This document shows, piece by piece, positions 1-8,277 of a stretch of DNA of 64,000 bases. The DNA lies in assembly GCF_900186985.1 (NCBI RefSeq), contig NZ_LT906447.1:1984001-2048000 (forward strand). The letters are read 5' to 3'. The translations under genes were made by a program, and so were the position numbers. A model generated the notes under the pieces. That model worked only from the letters and a program-made list of their open reading frames with translations, was not told the origin of the DNA and did not search any database. Numbering within the stretch: the first letter of the stretch is position 1; every line of letters begins with the position of its first letter. This stretch comes from Staphylococcus piscifermentans (lineage in GTDB: Bacteria > Bacillota > Bacilli > Staphylococcales > Staphylococcaceae).

Positions 1-758
1 ATCGCAATAACAGCTGGTCCGACAACCGATGGACCATGCACTCCGATAAACCAGAAGAATGCCATGAAACCAAAGATAATAGCAAATCCTAAGTATCCGT
101 TAGCTGCTCTGAATAATGGAGATAACAAGTTAGTCACTAATTCTGCTGTATTACCTTTTGATAATGCTCTTACAACGATGTCTACAATCCAGAAGAATGT
201 TACTGAGAATGCAAATGGAATCATGTCTTTAAATGCTTGCGCAATGTTACCTGGAACTTGAGGCGGCATCTTAATAGTTATATTTCTGCCAATGCAGAAT
301 TTATAGATATTAGGTACGATAAATGCTACTAAGAATGCTGCGATTAATCCTTTAGTACCTAACAAATCAATGCTGATACCATCTTTAATAGGTTTTACAG
401 CTAAAATTAATAAAGAAGATTCTGCTGCAACGAAAGTTGAAATCACATTGATTTGGTTCGTTTTCGGTAATTTCAAATTTCGGTTATCTGTTAAAGACTT
501 AGTAACTGTACCAGCCATGAAGACGGCTAACATACCCATTGTAAAGTTATAAACTTTCATAATGATATCTTCAATATGTTTAGGCCAATGGAAACCCCAA
601 ACATTTGGTACATATGCTACTAGGATAAATAAAGATGAAAAAAGTACGACGGGCATTAATGCTACGAAACCATCACGGATTGCTGCTAAATAAGGGTTAG
701 AAGCAACCTTTTCAAAAAATGGTTTCATTTTTTCGATCATTTTGATTATTTTATTCAT
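1..758 (-). CDS. lacE: PTS lactose-type EIIC(B) permease, N-terminal part (cut by window edge)
   Basis: Membrane permease of a lactose/cellobiose-family phosphotransferase system, which carries sugar across the membrane while phosphorylating it. Only the first 252 residues are in the window. The N-terminus MNKIIKMIEKMKPFFEKVAS, followed by hydrophobic segments and motifs such as AIRDGFVALMPV, WGFHWPK and FWFIGVHGPS, is typical of LacE/CelB-type EIIC domains. From memory it resembles S. aureus LacE; a C-terminal EIIB domain would lie outside the window and cannot be confirmed. It starts 15 bp downstream of lacF and shares its promoter. The ATG is preceded by AGGTGA. The exact sugar (lactose, cellobiose or other beta-glucoside) is inferred from similarity only. 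Confidence 0.85.
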   Translation of the reverse strand, partial: MNKIIKMIEKMKPFFEKVASNPYLAAIRDGFVALMPVVLFSSLFILVAYVPNVWGFHWPKHIEDIIMKVYNFTMGMLAVFMAGTVTKSLTDNRNLKLPKTNQINVISTFVAAESSLLILAVKPIKDGISIDLLGTKGLIAAFLVAFIVPNIYKFCIGRNITIKMPPQVPGNIAQAFKDMIPFAFSVTFFWIVDIVVRALSKGNTAELVTNLLSPLFRAANGYLGFAIIFGFMAFFWFIGVHGPSVVGPAVIA

Positions 759-773
759 GCTGTCACCTGCTCA

Positions 774-1103
774 TTAATGTTTTAAATCATGGAGTTGTTC
801 ATAAAGATCGATCATATAATTTGCTGCATCACGTAAAGCCATTGTTGTCATCAAATGGTCTTGACCATGTACCATGATAAAACTAATATCAGATGCTTCT
901 CCTGCGGCTTCTTTAGCTAACATTTGTGTTTGTTCTTTATGAGCTTCAGTAATAAAATTATTGGCTTCTACAATATGCTGGCGTGCTTGTTCAAAGTCAT
1001 TGTCTTTAGCTGCTGCTAAAGCTGCCATTACCTCACGACGTGCATCTCCTGCTATTGCAACAATCGTGAAACCAATCATCATATTTTCTTCTTTGTTACT
1101 CAT
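774..1103 (-). CDS. lacF: PTS lactose-type EIIA component
   Basis: Cytoplasmic EIIA protein of 109 residues that passes phosphate from HPr to the EIIB domain of the sugar permease. It has the helical-bundle EIIA(Lac) signature, including GFTIVAIAGDAR near residues 11-22 and VHGQDHLMT with the expected phosphoryl-accepting His79 (S. aureus LacF uses His78). Length fits the family (about 103-110). The ATG at 1103 follows a GGGGGA ribosome binding site. It is the first gene of the unit; lacE follows 15 bp later. No lacABCD genes precede it, unlike the lacABCDFEG order known in S. aureus, so the phospho-sugar may be processed by genes elsewhere. Confidence 0.88.
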   Translation of the reverse strand: MSNKEENMMIGFTIVAIAGDARREVMAALAAAKDNDFEQARQHIVEANNFITEAHKEQTQMLAKEAAGEASDISFIMVHGQDHLMTTMALRDAANYMIDLYEQLHDLKH

Positions 1104-1145
1104 GATGTTTCCCCCTCATGGTGTAATTAGTTATTATTTGTAGAT

Positions 1146-1259
1146 CAACGAAAACGAACTTACCTCAACTATAAAATTAAAATCGCAGCATTTTATTTGT
1201 TCGTTAATGTTCGTTTTTGTTCACAATAATAATGTAACTTTTTCCCATGATATAGTCAA
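1146..1259 (-). promoter_or_regulatory. lacF promoter with phased operator-like repeats
   Basis: On the minus strand a -35 TTGACT (1254-1259) and a -10 TACATT (1231-1236) are separated by exactly 17 bp. Immediately downstream, plus-strand copies GTTCGTT begin at 1199 and 1209, and a third GTTC at 1219: a 10-bp phase, one helix turn. An oppositely oriented copy, AACGAAAACGAAC, lies at 1146-1158. Short phased repeats covering the transcription start are typical of operators for DeoR-family repressors such as LacR, but the regulator is not in the window, so its identity is inference. Confidence 0.6.
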
Positions 1260-1329
1260 TTCAAATTTCAAAAAATAATCTAGTTAGCAACGAATTTTGA
1301 CAAATAAGTTACATAATCGCCAGAGAAAT

Positions 1330-1343
1330 TGACAGCGCTTTAT
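1330..1343. promoter_or_regulatory. Candidate cre (CcpA) site upstream of lacF
   Basis: TGACAGCGCTTTAT matches the catabolite-response consensus TGWNANCGNTNWCA except in the last two bases. It lies about 70 bp upstream of the lacF -35 element, an unusual distance for repression. Carbon catabolite control of a PTS operon is expected, but the match is imperfect. Confidence 0.3.
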
Positions 1344-1376
1344 TTTTCGTCTCCATTTTCCCTTTTAAACATTAAA

Positions 1377-1408
1377 AAAGCTGCCTAGGATTGCTCCTAA
1401 GCAGCTTT
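1377..1408 (-). terminator. Terminator of the PepSY lipoprotein gene
   Basis: Stem AAAGCTGCCTAGG / CCTAAGCAGCTTT with a short loop. The A-run at 1374-1379 gives the U-tract on the minus strand. It begins 17 bp after the stop of the leftward gene at 1425. Confidence 0.8.
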
Positions 1409-1424
1409 CTTTAAGATTTAGTCA

Positions 1425-2039
1425 TTAATTATCTTTTTCGTTTGATAACAGTTTTCCATTTTTAGCATCGTAGCTGAATTCGTGTTTGTTATTACCTTTT
1501 TGTAAATCTAAATCATATACGAATTTTCCTTGGTCATCGTCTTTTGATAATGACCATTCATTAATATCGCCATCAAAATCGTTTTGTGCTTTTTTGATAA
1601 TTTCTTTATATGGCTTGAAGTCTTTATATTCGAATGATTTATTTTTATCATAGTCGTCTTCTTTTTCAGTAGACTTGTGCATCAACTTGCCATCTTTTTG
1701 ATTAATAACGACTTCAGCTTCTTCACCTTGTTTTTGTAGATCAACTTTATATGCCCATTTACCTTGTTCTTTTTCAAATGATATTTCTTTTACTTCACCA
1801 TCATATTCTTTTTTAGCAGTTTTTACTGCCTCTTCTGGTGTTGTTTTAATGTCACTTAATTTGATTGTTTTACTATTTTTTCCTGTTTCAGAAGTACTTG
1901 ATGTGTCACCTGATTGTTTTTGCTCAGTTTTGTTGCTGTCGTTGTCTGATTTCTTGCCTTCATCACCTGAACCGCCTTGTCCGCAAGCTGCTAAAACAAC
2001 GCCTGATGCAAGCAGTAATGATAACATTTTTGTCTTCAT
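1425..2039 (-). CDS. PepSY-domain lipoprotein
   Basis: Predicted surface lipoprotein of 204 residues. The signal peptide (about residues 1-18) ends in a lipobox, VLAAC, so Cys19 would be lipid-modified. A low-complexity Ser/Lys/Asp/Thr linker (about 20-62) follows, then two PepSY-like repeats (about 66-125 and 138-204), each with a TAKKEYDGEV-like or AQNDFDGDI-like helix followed by strands. PepSY domains are often protease-inhibitor-like, but the function of staphylococcal members is not established. Good ribosome binding site (GAGGAGG) before the ATG. It stands alone, with its own terminator. Confidence 0.75.
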   Translation of the reverse strand: MKTKMLSLLLASGVVLAACGQGGSGDEGKKSDNDSNKTEQKQSGDTSSTSETGKNSKTIKLSDIKTTPEEAVKTAKKEYDGEVKEISFEKEQGKWAYKVDLQKQGEEAEVVINQKDGKLMHKSTEKEDDYDKNKSFEYKDFKPYKEIIKKAQNDFDGDINEWSLSKDDDQGKFVYDLDLQKGNNKHEFSYDAKNGKLLSNEKDN

Positions 2040-2188
2040 ATCAATTCCTCCTCGTTTAGTAATTATTTACCCGAATGTAAAGGGATTATTAAGGGAATTT
2101 TGAAAAATAGTGTAGACCTACATCGTAAAACAATACTTTCACTTATTTTTGTTGCAGATATATTTTAAATGTTTCTTTCATGAAAAAA

Positions 2189-2235
2189 AGACGTCGAAAA
2201 GGAAAACATTATATTGTTCTCCTTTTCGAACGTCT
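2189..2235 (-). terminator. Terminator downstream of fmtA
   Basis: Long inverted repeat AGACGTCGAAAAGGA / TCCTTTTCGAACGTCT, with an A-run (2183-2189) that gives U residues on the minus strand. It starts 18 bp after the fmtA stop codon and closes the pgcA-fmtA pair. Confidence 0.8.
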
Positions 2236-2253
2236 AATTAATTTAAAACATTC

Positions 2254-3417
2254 CTATTGTGGTGGTAAAGGTTTAGCTTTTTTAAATAGGAAAGGTTGTT
2301 GATGCAACATATTTTTATATATATGGAAAAGTAATTTTTCATTTTCGGTTCTAGATTTTTGGTAATTGGTTGCCATCACTACTACATAATCTTTATTAAA
2401 GTAAGATGTAACGGTTTGTCCGAAGAAAACACCATTAATTCTGTTTGCAGGGCCGTCGGAATAGAAACCGTAACGATAGTCACCTGGATACTCATTAGTT
2501 TTAACATCATAAAGTAATGGATTAGTCACTTTTTCAGGGAAGATTTTATACTGTTGTAAATCAATGACTAATCTTGCTAAATCTTTTGGAGCCATGTATA
2601 AATTACCAGCACCATAGTATTGATCTAAAAACTTAGGCTTTTGAAAGGCTTTCATTTCATTATACCCTTGAGCCATATATGGAGTGAAGGTTGAATCATT
2701 ATAAAATGCTGTACGTTCTAATTCATAAGGCTTGGCAAAATTATCATTAAAATATTTTGCATAAGGTTCTTTGGTAACGACTTCAATTACACGGGCCAAT
2801 ACAATATAGTTACCGTCATTATACATATGTTTATGATACATACCCGGCTGTATACCTTGTTTTTGCAACCATCTGGATGCTCCATCTATATCATGAACTT
2901 GTCCTGTTGCTACATATTTTTTCAAACCGCTTCTATGTAACATAAAGTCTTTTAAATAAAGAGGTTTACTTGTTTTAAACCACGGCAGATATTTTGTAAT
3001 CGGATCATTGATATTAACTTTTCCTTCAGTTTCTAATTTTTTCAACATCAGACCTGTAGCAAATTTCTGAGCAGAACCAATGAGATACATAGTATTAGGA
3101 GAAGATTTTTTTCCACTTGCAAAATCTTGGAAGCCGTACCCCTTGTTCAACATAACTTTTCCTTTATAGTAAATTGCAATAGAGCCATTATATTTAGATT
3201 TTTTTAGATACTTATCAATATTCTTATAAACAGGTATGTCTTTATTCTCAACTGTTTTGTAATCCACATCTTCCTTAGCAACATGGCCTGTAATTTTCTT
3301 TTCGCTTAAGTCAGTGTGTCGATTATAATCTCTTCGATTTAGAACAAATAACATAGCAGCTACTAAAATAACGACAGCAATTATAAATAGTGAAATTATT
3401 TTTATATTTCTTTTCAT
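2254..3417 (-). CDS. fmtA: FmtA-type serine hydrolase of the cell envelope
   Basis: Membrane-anchored beta-lactamase-fold protein of 387 residues. In S. aureus, FmtA affects methicillin resistance and autolysis and has been described as a D-alanyl esterase of teichoic acids. An N-terminal membrane segment (about 6-27) is followed by the extracellular domain with the nucleophile motif SAQK (Ser115, Lys118), KHMYNDGNY with Asp201, and LDQYYGAGNLYM; all three match FmtA as I recall it (397 residues there). No obvious defect. It lies 59 bp downstream of pgcA on the same strand and probably shares its transcript. A generic penicillin-binding protein-like hydrolase is the only alternative. Confidence 0.88.
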   Translation of the reverse strand: MKRNIKIISLFIIAVVILVAAMLFVLNRRDYNRHTDLSEKKITGHVAKEDVDYKTVENKDIPVYKNIDKYLKKSKYNGSIAIYYKGKVMLNKGYGFQDFASGKKSSPNTMYLIGSAQKFATGLMLKKLETEGKVNINDPITKYLPWFKTSKPLYLKDFMLHRSGLKKYVATGQVHDIDGASRWLQKQGIQPGMYHKHMYNDGNYIVLARVIEVVTKEPYAKYFNDNFAKPYELERTAFYNDSTFTPYMAQGYNEMKAFQKPKFLDQYYGAGNLYMAPKDLARLVIDLQQYKIFPEKVTNPLLYDVKTNEYPGDYRYGFYSDGPANRINGVFFGQTVTSYFNKDYVVVMATNYQKSRTENEKLLFHIYKNMLHQQPFLFKKAKPLPPQ

Positions 3418-3476
3418 TTTATCCTCTTTGAGTACTGGTATTTTTCTATATAATAGTCATTCTTCGCCAACTAGAC

Positions 3477-5132
3477 TCATTTAGACAAATAAGTTGATCT
3501 AAATTCATCTATCACCTGAGTTAAGTCCCCTACATTTAAAGAGAAGTAAACTTTTATTTTCGGCTCGGTTCCTGAAGGACGCAATGCGATAAATCCTTCT
3601 TCAAAAATAAATCGGATCAGATTTGCTTTTGGCAGTACCGTAGCACTTTTTTCCTCATTCTCAATATCTGTAATTAATTCAGTTTGATAATCTTCAACTC
3701 GTTTGACTTTTAATCCGCAAATTTCATCAGGAGTATTAACTCGGAAATTCTCAAGTAAGTCATTCATTTTTTGACGTCCAGCTTGTCCCTCAAATTTTGG
3801 AGAAATCGTACAGTCTTTAAACGTACCAGTAATGTTATAAATTTCATTTAACAAATCTTGGAAATTCTTTCCCATTTTTGTCAATTGATTTTTATATTTT
3901 ACAACTAATGGAATCATTTGTATAGCATCTTTATCTCTTGAAAATGGAGCAGCCAAATAACCATGACTTTCTTCATATCCTAAGACTAATGTTTCATTAA
4001 AATTTTCTTTTTTCTGCAATATTTCAGAAATATACTTAAAGCCTGTTAAAACTGTATGGTTTTCTATTTCTAATGCTTGTGCTAATCGATCACTCGCTGC
4101 ACTACTTACGATTGATTTCACCATATATAAAGATTGATTTTCACTTTGCTCTTTAATATTGTCATAGCGCAACTTCAATAATAACAATCCAATTTCATTT
4201 CCATTAAAATAACGGTAGCTTCCGTCCGCGTAACGTTCAATCATACCAAAACGATCGGCATCAGGATCAGTAGCCAACACAAGTTGCGCATTCTCTTTTT
4301 CAGCTAGGCGCAAACTATAATCGAAAGCTTGTTCTTCTTCTGGATTAGCATACGCTACTGTTGGGAAGCTACCATCTGGACGAGATTGCTCTTCTTCTAT
4401 TACATAATTGTGATATCCCAAATCATCAAGGATATCTGAAAGTAAAGGAAGACTTGTACCGTGTAAACTTGTCAGCACAATTTTATCTTGCTGTGATGGT
4501 ATACTTTGAACAAGTGATTCCACCGCCTTGCGATAAGCATCGCTTACTTGTGGATTCAGATATGTAATAAGACCTTTGCTTAATCCTTCTTCAAAGTTTC
4601 CGCCTTCTAATTCCAATGGATCTTCAATTTGATTAATATATTCGCTCAGCATTTCTGATGCTTCAGGCAATAATTGCCCTCCATCTGCACCATACACTTT
4701 AATTCCGTTATACTCTTTAGGGTTATGGCTCGCAGTAATCATTACACCCGCATCTGCTTCTAAATATCTCACTGCAAAAGAAAGCTCTGGCGTCGAGTTA
4801 TAATGTTTTCCTACTACTGCTTGCAAGTCATATTGAGACAATATAGCTGCAATTTCGTGCGCAAATTCTTCTGATAAAAAGCGAGTATCGAAATGAATCA
4901 CTACTTTCGAACCTGGTTTATGTTCATTTAAGTATTTAGCTAATCCAGCTGCTACTTTGCGTACTGTAAACGCATTTAAACGTCCTGGTCCTAGGCCTAA
5001 TAAGCCGCGAATACCGGCTGTGCCAAACGCCAGCGTCTCCTCAAATCCTTCAGCACGTGATGTTTCATCTTGGTTATTATAAAAATCTGAAACTAAACTT
5101 TCTTCAAGTTTATTTTCCCATTTAATTCTCAT
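3477..5132 (-). CDS. pgcA: Alpha-phosphoglucomutase
   Basis: Interconverts glucose-6-phosphate and glucose-1-phosphate, the precursor of UDP-glucose for glycolipid anchors and teichoic acid decoration. At 551 residues it has the length of staphylococcal PgcA. Visible motifs are FGTAGIRG near 36-43, the phosphoserine loop TASHNP with Ser135, the metal loop DPDADR (Asp289, Asp291, Asp293), and the phosphate-binding ALRPSGTEPKIK near the C-terminus. ATG at 5132 with an AAGGAG site. As I recall, pgcA in S. aureus is not beside fmtA, so this placement among envelope genes looks lineage-specific. UgtP, which consumes the UDP-glucose, is also in this window. Confidence 0.92.
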   Translation of the reverse strand: MRIKWENKLEESLVSDFYNNQDETSRAEGFEETLAFGTAGIRGLLGLGPGRLNAFTVRKVAAGLAKYLNEHKPGSKVVIHFDTRFLSEEFAHEIAAILSQYDLQAVVGKHYNSTPELSFAVRYLEADAGVMITASHNPKEYNGIKVYGADGGQLLPEASEMLSEYINQIEDPLELEGGNFEEGLSKGLITYLNPQVSDAYRKAVESLVQSIPSQQDKIVLTSLHGTSLPLLSDILDDLGYHNYVIEEEQSRPDGSFPTVAYANPEEEQAFDYSLRLAEKENAQLVLATDPDADRFGMIERYADGSYRYFNGNEIGLLLLKLRYDNIKEQSENQSLYMVKSIVSSAASDRLAQALEIENHTVLTGFKYISEILQKKENFNETLVLGYEESHGYLAAPFSRDKDAIQMIPLVVKYKNQLTKMGKNFQDLLNEIYNITGTFKDCTISPKFEGQAGRQKMNDLLENFRVNTPDEICGLKVKRVEDYQTELITDIENEEKSATVLPKANLIRFIFEEGFIALRPSGTEPKIKVYFSLNVGDLTQVIDEFRSTYLSK

Positions 5133-5516
5133 TTGTATTCTCCTTCCAGACTGTTTCCGTTTATTTTCTATCCATTAAGTATCGGAGTTTTAACAATACT
5201 ATTATATCTTATCAGTTAAATTAAATCATTATTGAATCATAGAATGATCTGTTAGAAATCTATTACTTCATCTACATATAAAACTATTCTGTCGTATTAA
5301 TATCACTCAAATGTAAAACTAATGTAAATATTAAAATTAAAATCGCGATTCTCTTTAGTATTATAAGAGTTTATGAAATAATAAGGTGTATTATAAGTTT
5401 GTAATTTGACCATCATCGTATTAGAATATATGGTTATAATGTACAAATTTCAAAGCAGTTACTAAGTGAATTCTATTGTAGTTGCTGCACATTCTAATAA
5501 ACCAGGAGTAAAAATA
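5133..5516. other. Intergenic region between divergent pgcA and lcpB
   Basis: 384 bp of AT-rich DNA that must hold the promoters of both divergent genes. I see TTGACC at 5408-5413 and TATAAT near 5436, but their spacing is too wide for one promoter, so I do not assign one. No open frame, repeat or hairpin stands out. Confidence 0.5.
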
Positions 5517-6800
5517 ATGAATAAAGTCTTCAAATATTTTTTGATTCTACTCTCGCTTGTCCTGGTCATTATTCCTATTGTATTTGCGGTGATTCTCTTA
5601 AGAACATCACAACATGCAATCGATACTTCTTTTAGCGGGGAAAATACTGACAGAACGTCCAATTTAAGAAATGGCAAAGTTAATCCGGCTAAAGATCCTG
5701 TTTCTATCTTATTTCTAGGAATCGATGATAATAAAGGAAGACGAGAAAATGGTCAATCAACTGAACATTCTAGAACTGACGCAATGATTCTATCCACTCT
5801 TAATCCAGATAAAAACCAAGTAAGAATGTTAAGTATTCCACGTGACACTATCAGCTATATTCCTAAAGTCGGATATTATGATAAAATTACACACGCCCAT
5901 GCATACGGCGGTCCAGTAGCTGCAATGGATGCAGTGGAAGGTACACTGAACGTGCCAGTAGATTATTATGTCCGCATAGATATGGATGCTTTTGTGCAAG
6001 CTGTAGACGAGTTAGGCGGTATCTACTACGATGTACCATATGACTTAAACGAGCCTAACACTAATGATGATGGACGTACTAAAGTTAAAAAAGGCTACCA
6101 TAAATTGAACGGTGACCAAGCTTTAGCAGTAGCTAGAACAAGATATCATGATTCTGATTTAAAACGTGGCCAAAGACAAATGGATTTGATTAAAATACTC
6201 TTCAAAAAGGCCCAAAAACTTGATTCTGTTAATAAATTAAACAATTTAGTAGAAATTGTAGGCAAGAATTCAAAACACGACCTATCTAATAAAGATATTC
6301 AAAGTTTAATAAGTACATATCTGCCAGCAGATCTTAAAATTAAGACAGATCAATTAGATGGCGATAATGATATGTTGAATGGTATTTATTATTACAATCC
6401 AGATATTAAGAGTATCAAAAAATTCTCTAATTTATTGCGTGGAGACTTAGGTTTGCCTAAAATTAAAGATACTGATGAATTCTTAAACCAACGCGTTATT
6501 GATCAATATGGCGAACTAGTACCATTAACCGAAATAGATGAAAGTCTGTTACGTAAAAATCAACATGATACTTCTAAAGGCAAAAATGACAAAGACGTCG
6601 ATCAAGGTGAAAATCAAGATCAAAATGATGAACAGCAAAATCAAGAAGATCCTAATCAGCAGCAGGATTCTTATAACCAACAAGATCCTAATGGCTATAA
6701 TCAAGACCAACAACAAGTACCGGATCAAACTCAACAAGGTAATCCACAAACCGATATGAATAATGCACAGCAAACGCCTTCTAATCAAGGGTATTATTAA
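5517..6800 (+). CDS. lcpB: LytR-CpsA-Psr family wall-polymer transferase with a Q/N-rich tail
   Basis: LCP enzymes attach wall teichoic acid or related polymers to peptidoglycan on the outer face of the membrane. The chosen ATG follows CAGGAG and gives 427 residues: a short cytoplasmic start, one membrane segment (about 6-27), the LCP domain (about 58-300) with SILFLGIDDN, SIPRDT and VARTRYHDSDLKRGQRQM (the Arg/Asp residues that bind polyprenyl pyrophosphate), then an extracellular tail from about 350 that is almost entirely Gln, Asn, Asp, Pro and Gly. Neighbours (DUF2538, GNAT, atl) follow the order around LcpB in S. aureus as I remember it. The low-complexity tail is unusual in length and composition. 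Confidence 0.82.
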   Translation: MNKVFKYFLILLSLVLVIIPIVFAVILLRTSQHAIDTSFSGENTDRTSNLRNGKVNPAKDPVSILFLGIDDNKGRRENGQSTEHSRTDAMILSTLNPDKNQVRMLSIPRDTISYIPKVGYYDKITHAHAYGGPVAAMDAVEGTLNVPVDYYVRIDMDAFVQAVDELGGIYYDVPYDLNEPNTNDDGRTKVKKGYHKLNGDQALAVARTRYHDSDLKRGQRQMDLIKILFKKAQKLDSVNKLNNLVEIVGKNSKHDLSNKDIQSLISTYLPADLKIKTDQLDGDNDMLNGIYYYNPDIKSIKKFSNLLRGDLGLPKIKDTDEFLNQRVIDQYGELVPLTEIDESLLRKNQHDTSKGKNDKDVDQGENQDQNDEQQNQEDPNQQQDSYNQQDPNGYNQDQQQVPDQTQQGNPQTDMNNAQQTPSNQGYY

Positions 6801-6821
6801 TTATAGAAGGGAGAGAATGAG

Positions 6822-7292
6822 ATGCCACGAAAAACATATGAAAAACTTAATAATATTAACGGGATGTTCGGTGTATTAGAACAACAGATTATACACAGCA
6901 AGGATATGGCCCATTTTCGCAATGAATTTTTCTACGTTAATCATCAGCACCGTGAGAACTATGAAGCCCTCTTACTTTACTATAAAGATAGTGTAGAAAA
7001 TCCATTTATCGATGGCGCATGTTATATTGTTGCACTACCTGAAATCTTCGATCGCGTAGATATTTTCCAATCAGAACTCCCATTTTCTTGGGTCTATGAT
7101 GAAAATGGTGTAACTGAGACAATGCAAAAAATCAGTGTTCCTATTCAATATCTTATTGCAGCAGCTTTGGAAGTCACAGACGTTAATATTTTCAAACCAT
7201 CTGGGTTTACAATGGGAATGAACAATTGGAATATCGCTCAAATGCGTATATTCTGGCAATATACTGCAATCGTAAGAAAATACGCTCAATAA
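6822..7292 (+). CDS. DUF2538 family protein
   Basis: Soluble protein of 156 residues with no signal peptide or membrane segment. It strongly resembles the conserved staphylococcal DUF2538 protein (patterns EQQIIHSKDMAHFR, DGACYIVALPEIF, LPFSWVYDENG, GFTMGMNNWNIAQMRIFWQY). Function unknown. It starts 21 bp after lcpB with a GAAGGGAG site and is probably co-transcribed; a terminator follows directly. The link to wall metabolism is only by position. Confidence 0.75.
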   Translation: MPRKTYEKLNNINGMFGVLEQQIIHSKDMAHFRNEFFYVNHQHRENYEALLLYYKDSVENPFIDGACYIVALPEIFDRVDIFQSELPFSWVYDENGVTETMQKISVPIQYLIAAALEVTDVNIFKPSGFTMGMNNWNIAQMRIFWQYTAIVRKYAQ

Positions 7293-7297
7293 ATACT

Positions 7298-7341
7298 TCG
7301 CTATAAATGTATCGAATCTAGTGCATTTATAGCGATTTTTC
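7298..7341 (+). terminator. Terminator of the lcpB-DUF2538 unit
   Basis: Perfect 12-bp stem TCGCTATAAATG / CATTTATAGCGA with a 14-nt loop, followed by TTTTT. Confidence 0.85.
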
Positions 7342-7394
7342 TATATTCTTAAAGAAACTTTGAAGTACCTTTCAAATTATAAAGGATGATAATA

Positions 7395-7817
7395 ATGTTT
7401 AAGATTGCACAAAGTAAAAAAGAATTAAATGACTGCTTCGAACTTAGAAAAAAAGTATTTGTAGATGAACAACATGTACCGCAAGAAAATGAATTTGATC
7501 AATTTGAAGATGAGTCCACTCATATCATTGGGTATGATGATAATGGTTCCCCTATTGCCGCTGCACGCTATCGTCCCTACCATGACATGGCTAAAATTGA
7601 ACGTGTAGTTGTAGCTAAGCCTTTCCGAAAACATGGCATCGGGCGCCAGTTAATGCAATTTATTGAGCAGCAAGCTAAAAATAATGGGTTTAAGAAAGCC
7701 ATATTAAACGGTCAAATCCAAGCACAACCTTTTTATGAATCTTTAGGCTATCAACCTCACGGAGCTATTTTTTTAGAAGAAGAAATTGAACATATTGAAA
7801 TGCAAAAAGAAATTTGA
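7395..7817 (+). CDS. GNAT family N-acetyltransferase
   Basis: Predicted acetyl-CoA-dependent acetyltransferase of 140 residues. It has the YjcF/ElaA-like start (ELRKKVFVDEQHVPQENEFD), the beta-4 region IERVVVAKPF and the acetyl-CoA loop RKHGIGRQLM near residues 79-88, then AQPFYESLGYQP. The second ATG (7395) is preferred because AAAGGA lies eight bases before it; the ATG at 7386 overlaps that site. Substrate unknown. Single gene with its own terminator, upstream of atl on the same strand. Confidence 0.8.
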   Translation: MFKIAQSKKELNDCFELRKKVFVDEQHVPQENEFDQFEDESTHIIGYDDNGSPIAAARYRPYHDMAKIERVVVAKPFRKHGIGRQLMQFIEQQAKNNGFKKAILNGQIQAQPFYESLGYQPHGAIFLEEEIEHIEMQKEI

Positions 7818-7830
7818 ATAATTAACGTTT

Positions 7831-7867
7831 AGACTGAGGCATGTTATTTTATGCCCAGTCTTTTTTT
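7831..7867 (+). terminator. Terminator of the GNAT gene
   Basis: Stem AGACTGAGGCA / TGCCCAGTCT with a short loop, followed by seven T residues. Confidence 0.85.
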
Positions 7868-8277
7868 AAGTGAATTAATAGTATCGGTTGCAAAAATATA
7901 ATCTCAATTTCTTATAATTCATTTAGCGATATTAAGGTTTGGTTACAAATCGATTAAAAAGGCTAACCTACGACTTAAGAAGTATTATACTGTATGAAAA
8001 TGATATATTACAAAGTGATAACAAGAAGTTATATCCATTCAGTTAACTATAATTAAATGGTTAAGTTCTCTTAATTTGGATATATATCTTGGAGAGTCTG
8101 TTTACATACTGTTCACCTTCACTTCTATTCACGTTATATATTTTCTGACGTTACACCACGCCTATACTAGGTATTTGAATTTGCAAACTTATTCGAGCAC
8201 AGAAAATACAACTCGAAACGTTTGTCTACAGACTGTAATATATTCAAATAATATGTAGTTAAAAAAGGAGTAGTTTC
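7868..8277 (+). other. Long upstream region of atl
   Basis: 410 bp without a credible gene. It must contain the atl promoter, but several TATAAT-like sequences (for example near 7911 and 7986) lack a good -35 element at proper spacing, so none is assigned. The atl ribosome binding site AAAAAAGGAG lies at 8263-8272. A long leader or a regulator-dependent promoter are both possible. Confidence 0.45.

Noticed and set aside
6538..6788. Two overlapping frames (one on each strand) within the lcpB tail
   Set aside because: Both are shadows of the CAA/AAT/GAT-rich codons of the low-complexity tail; their Ile/Lys- or Leu/Ile-rich products have no start signals.
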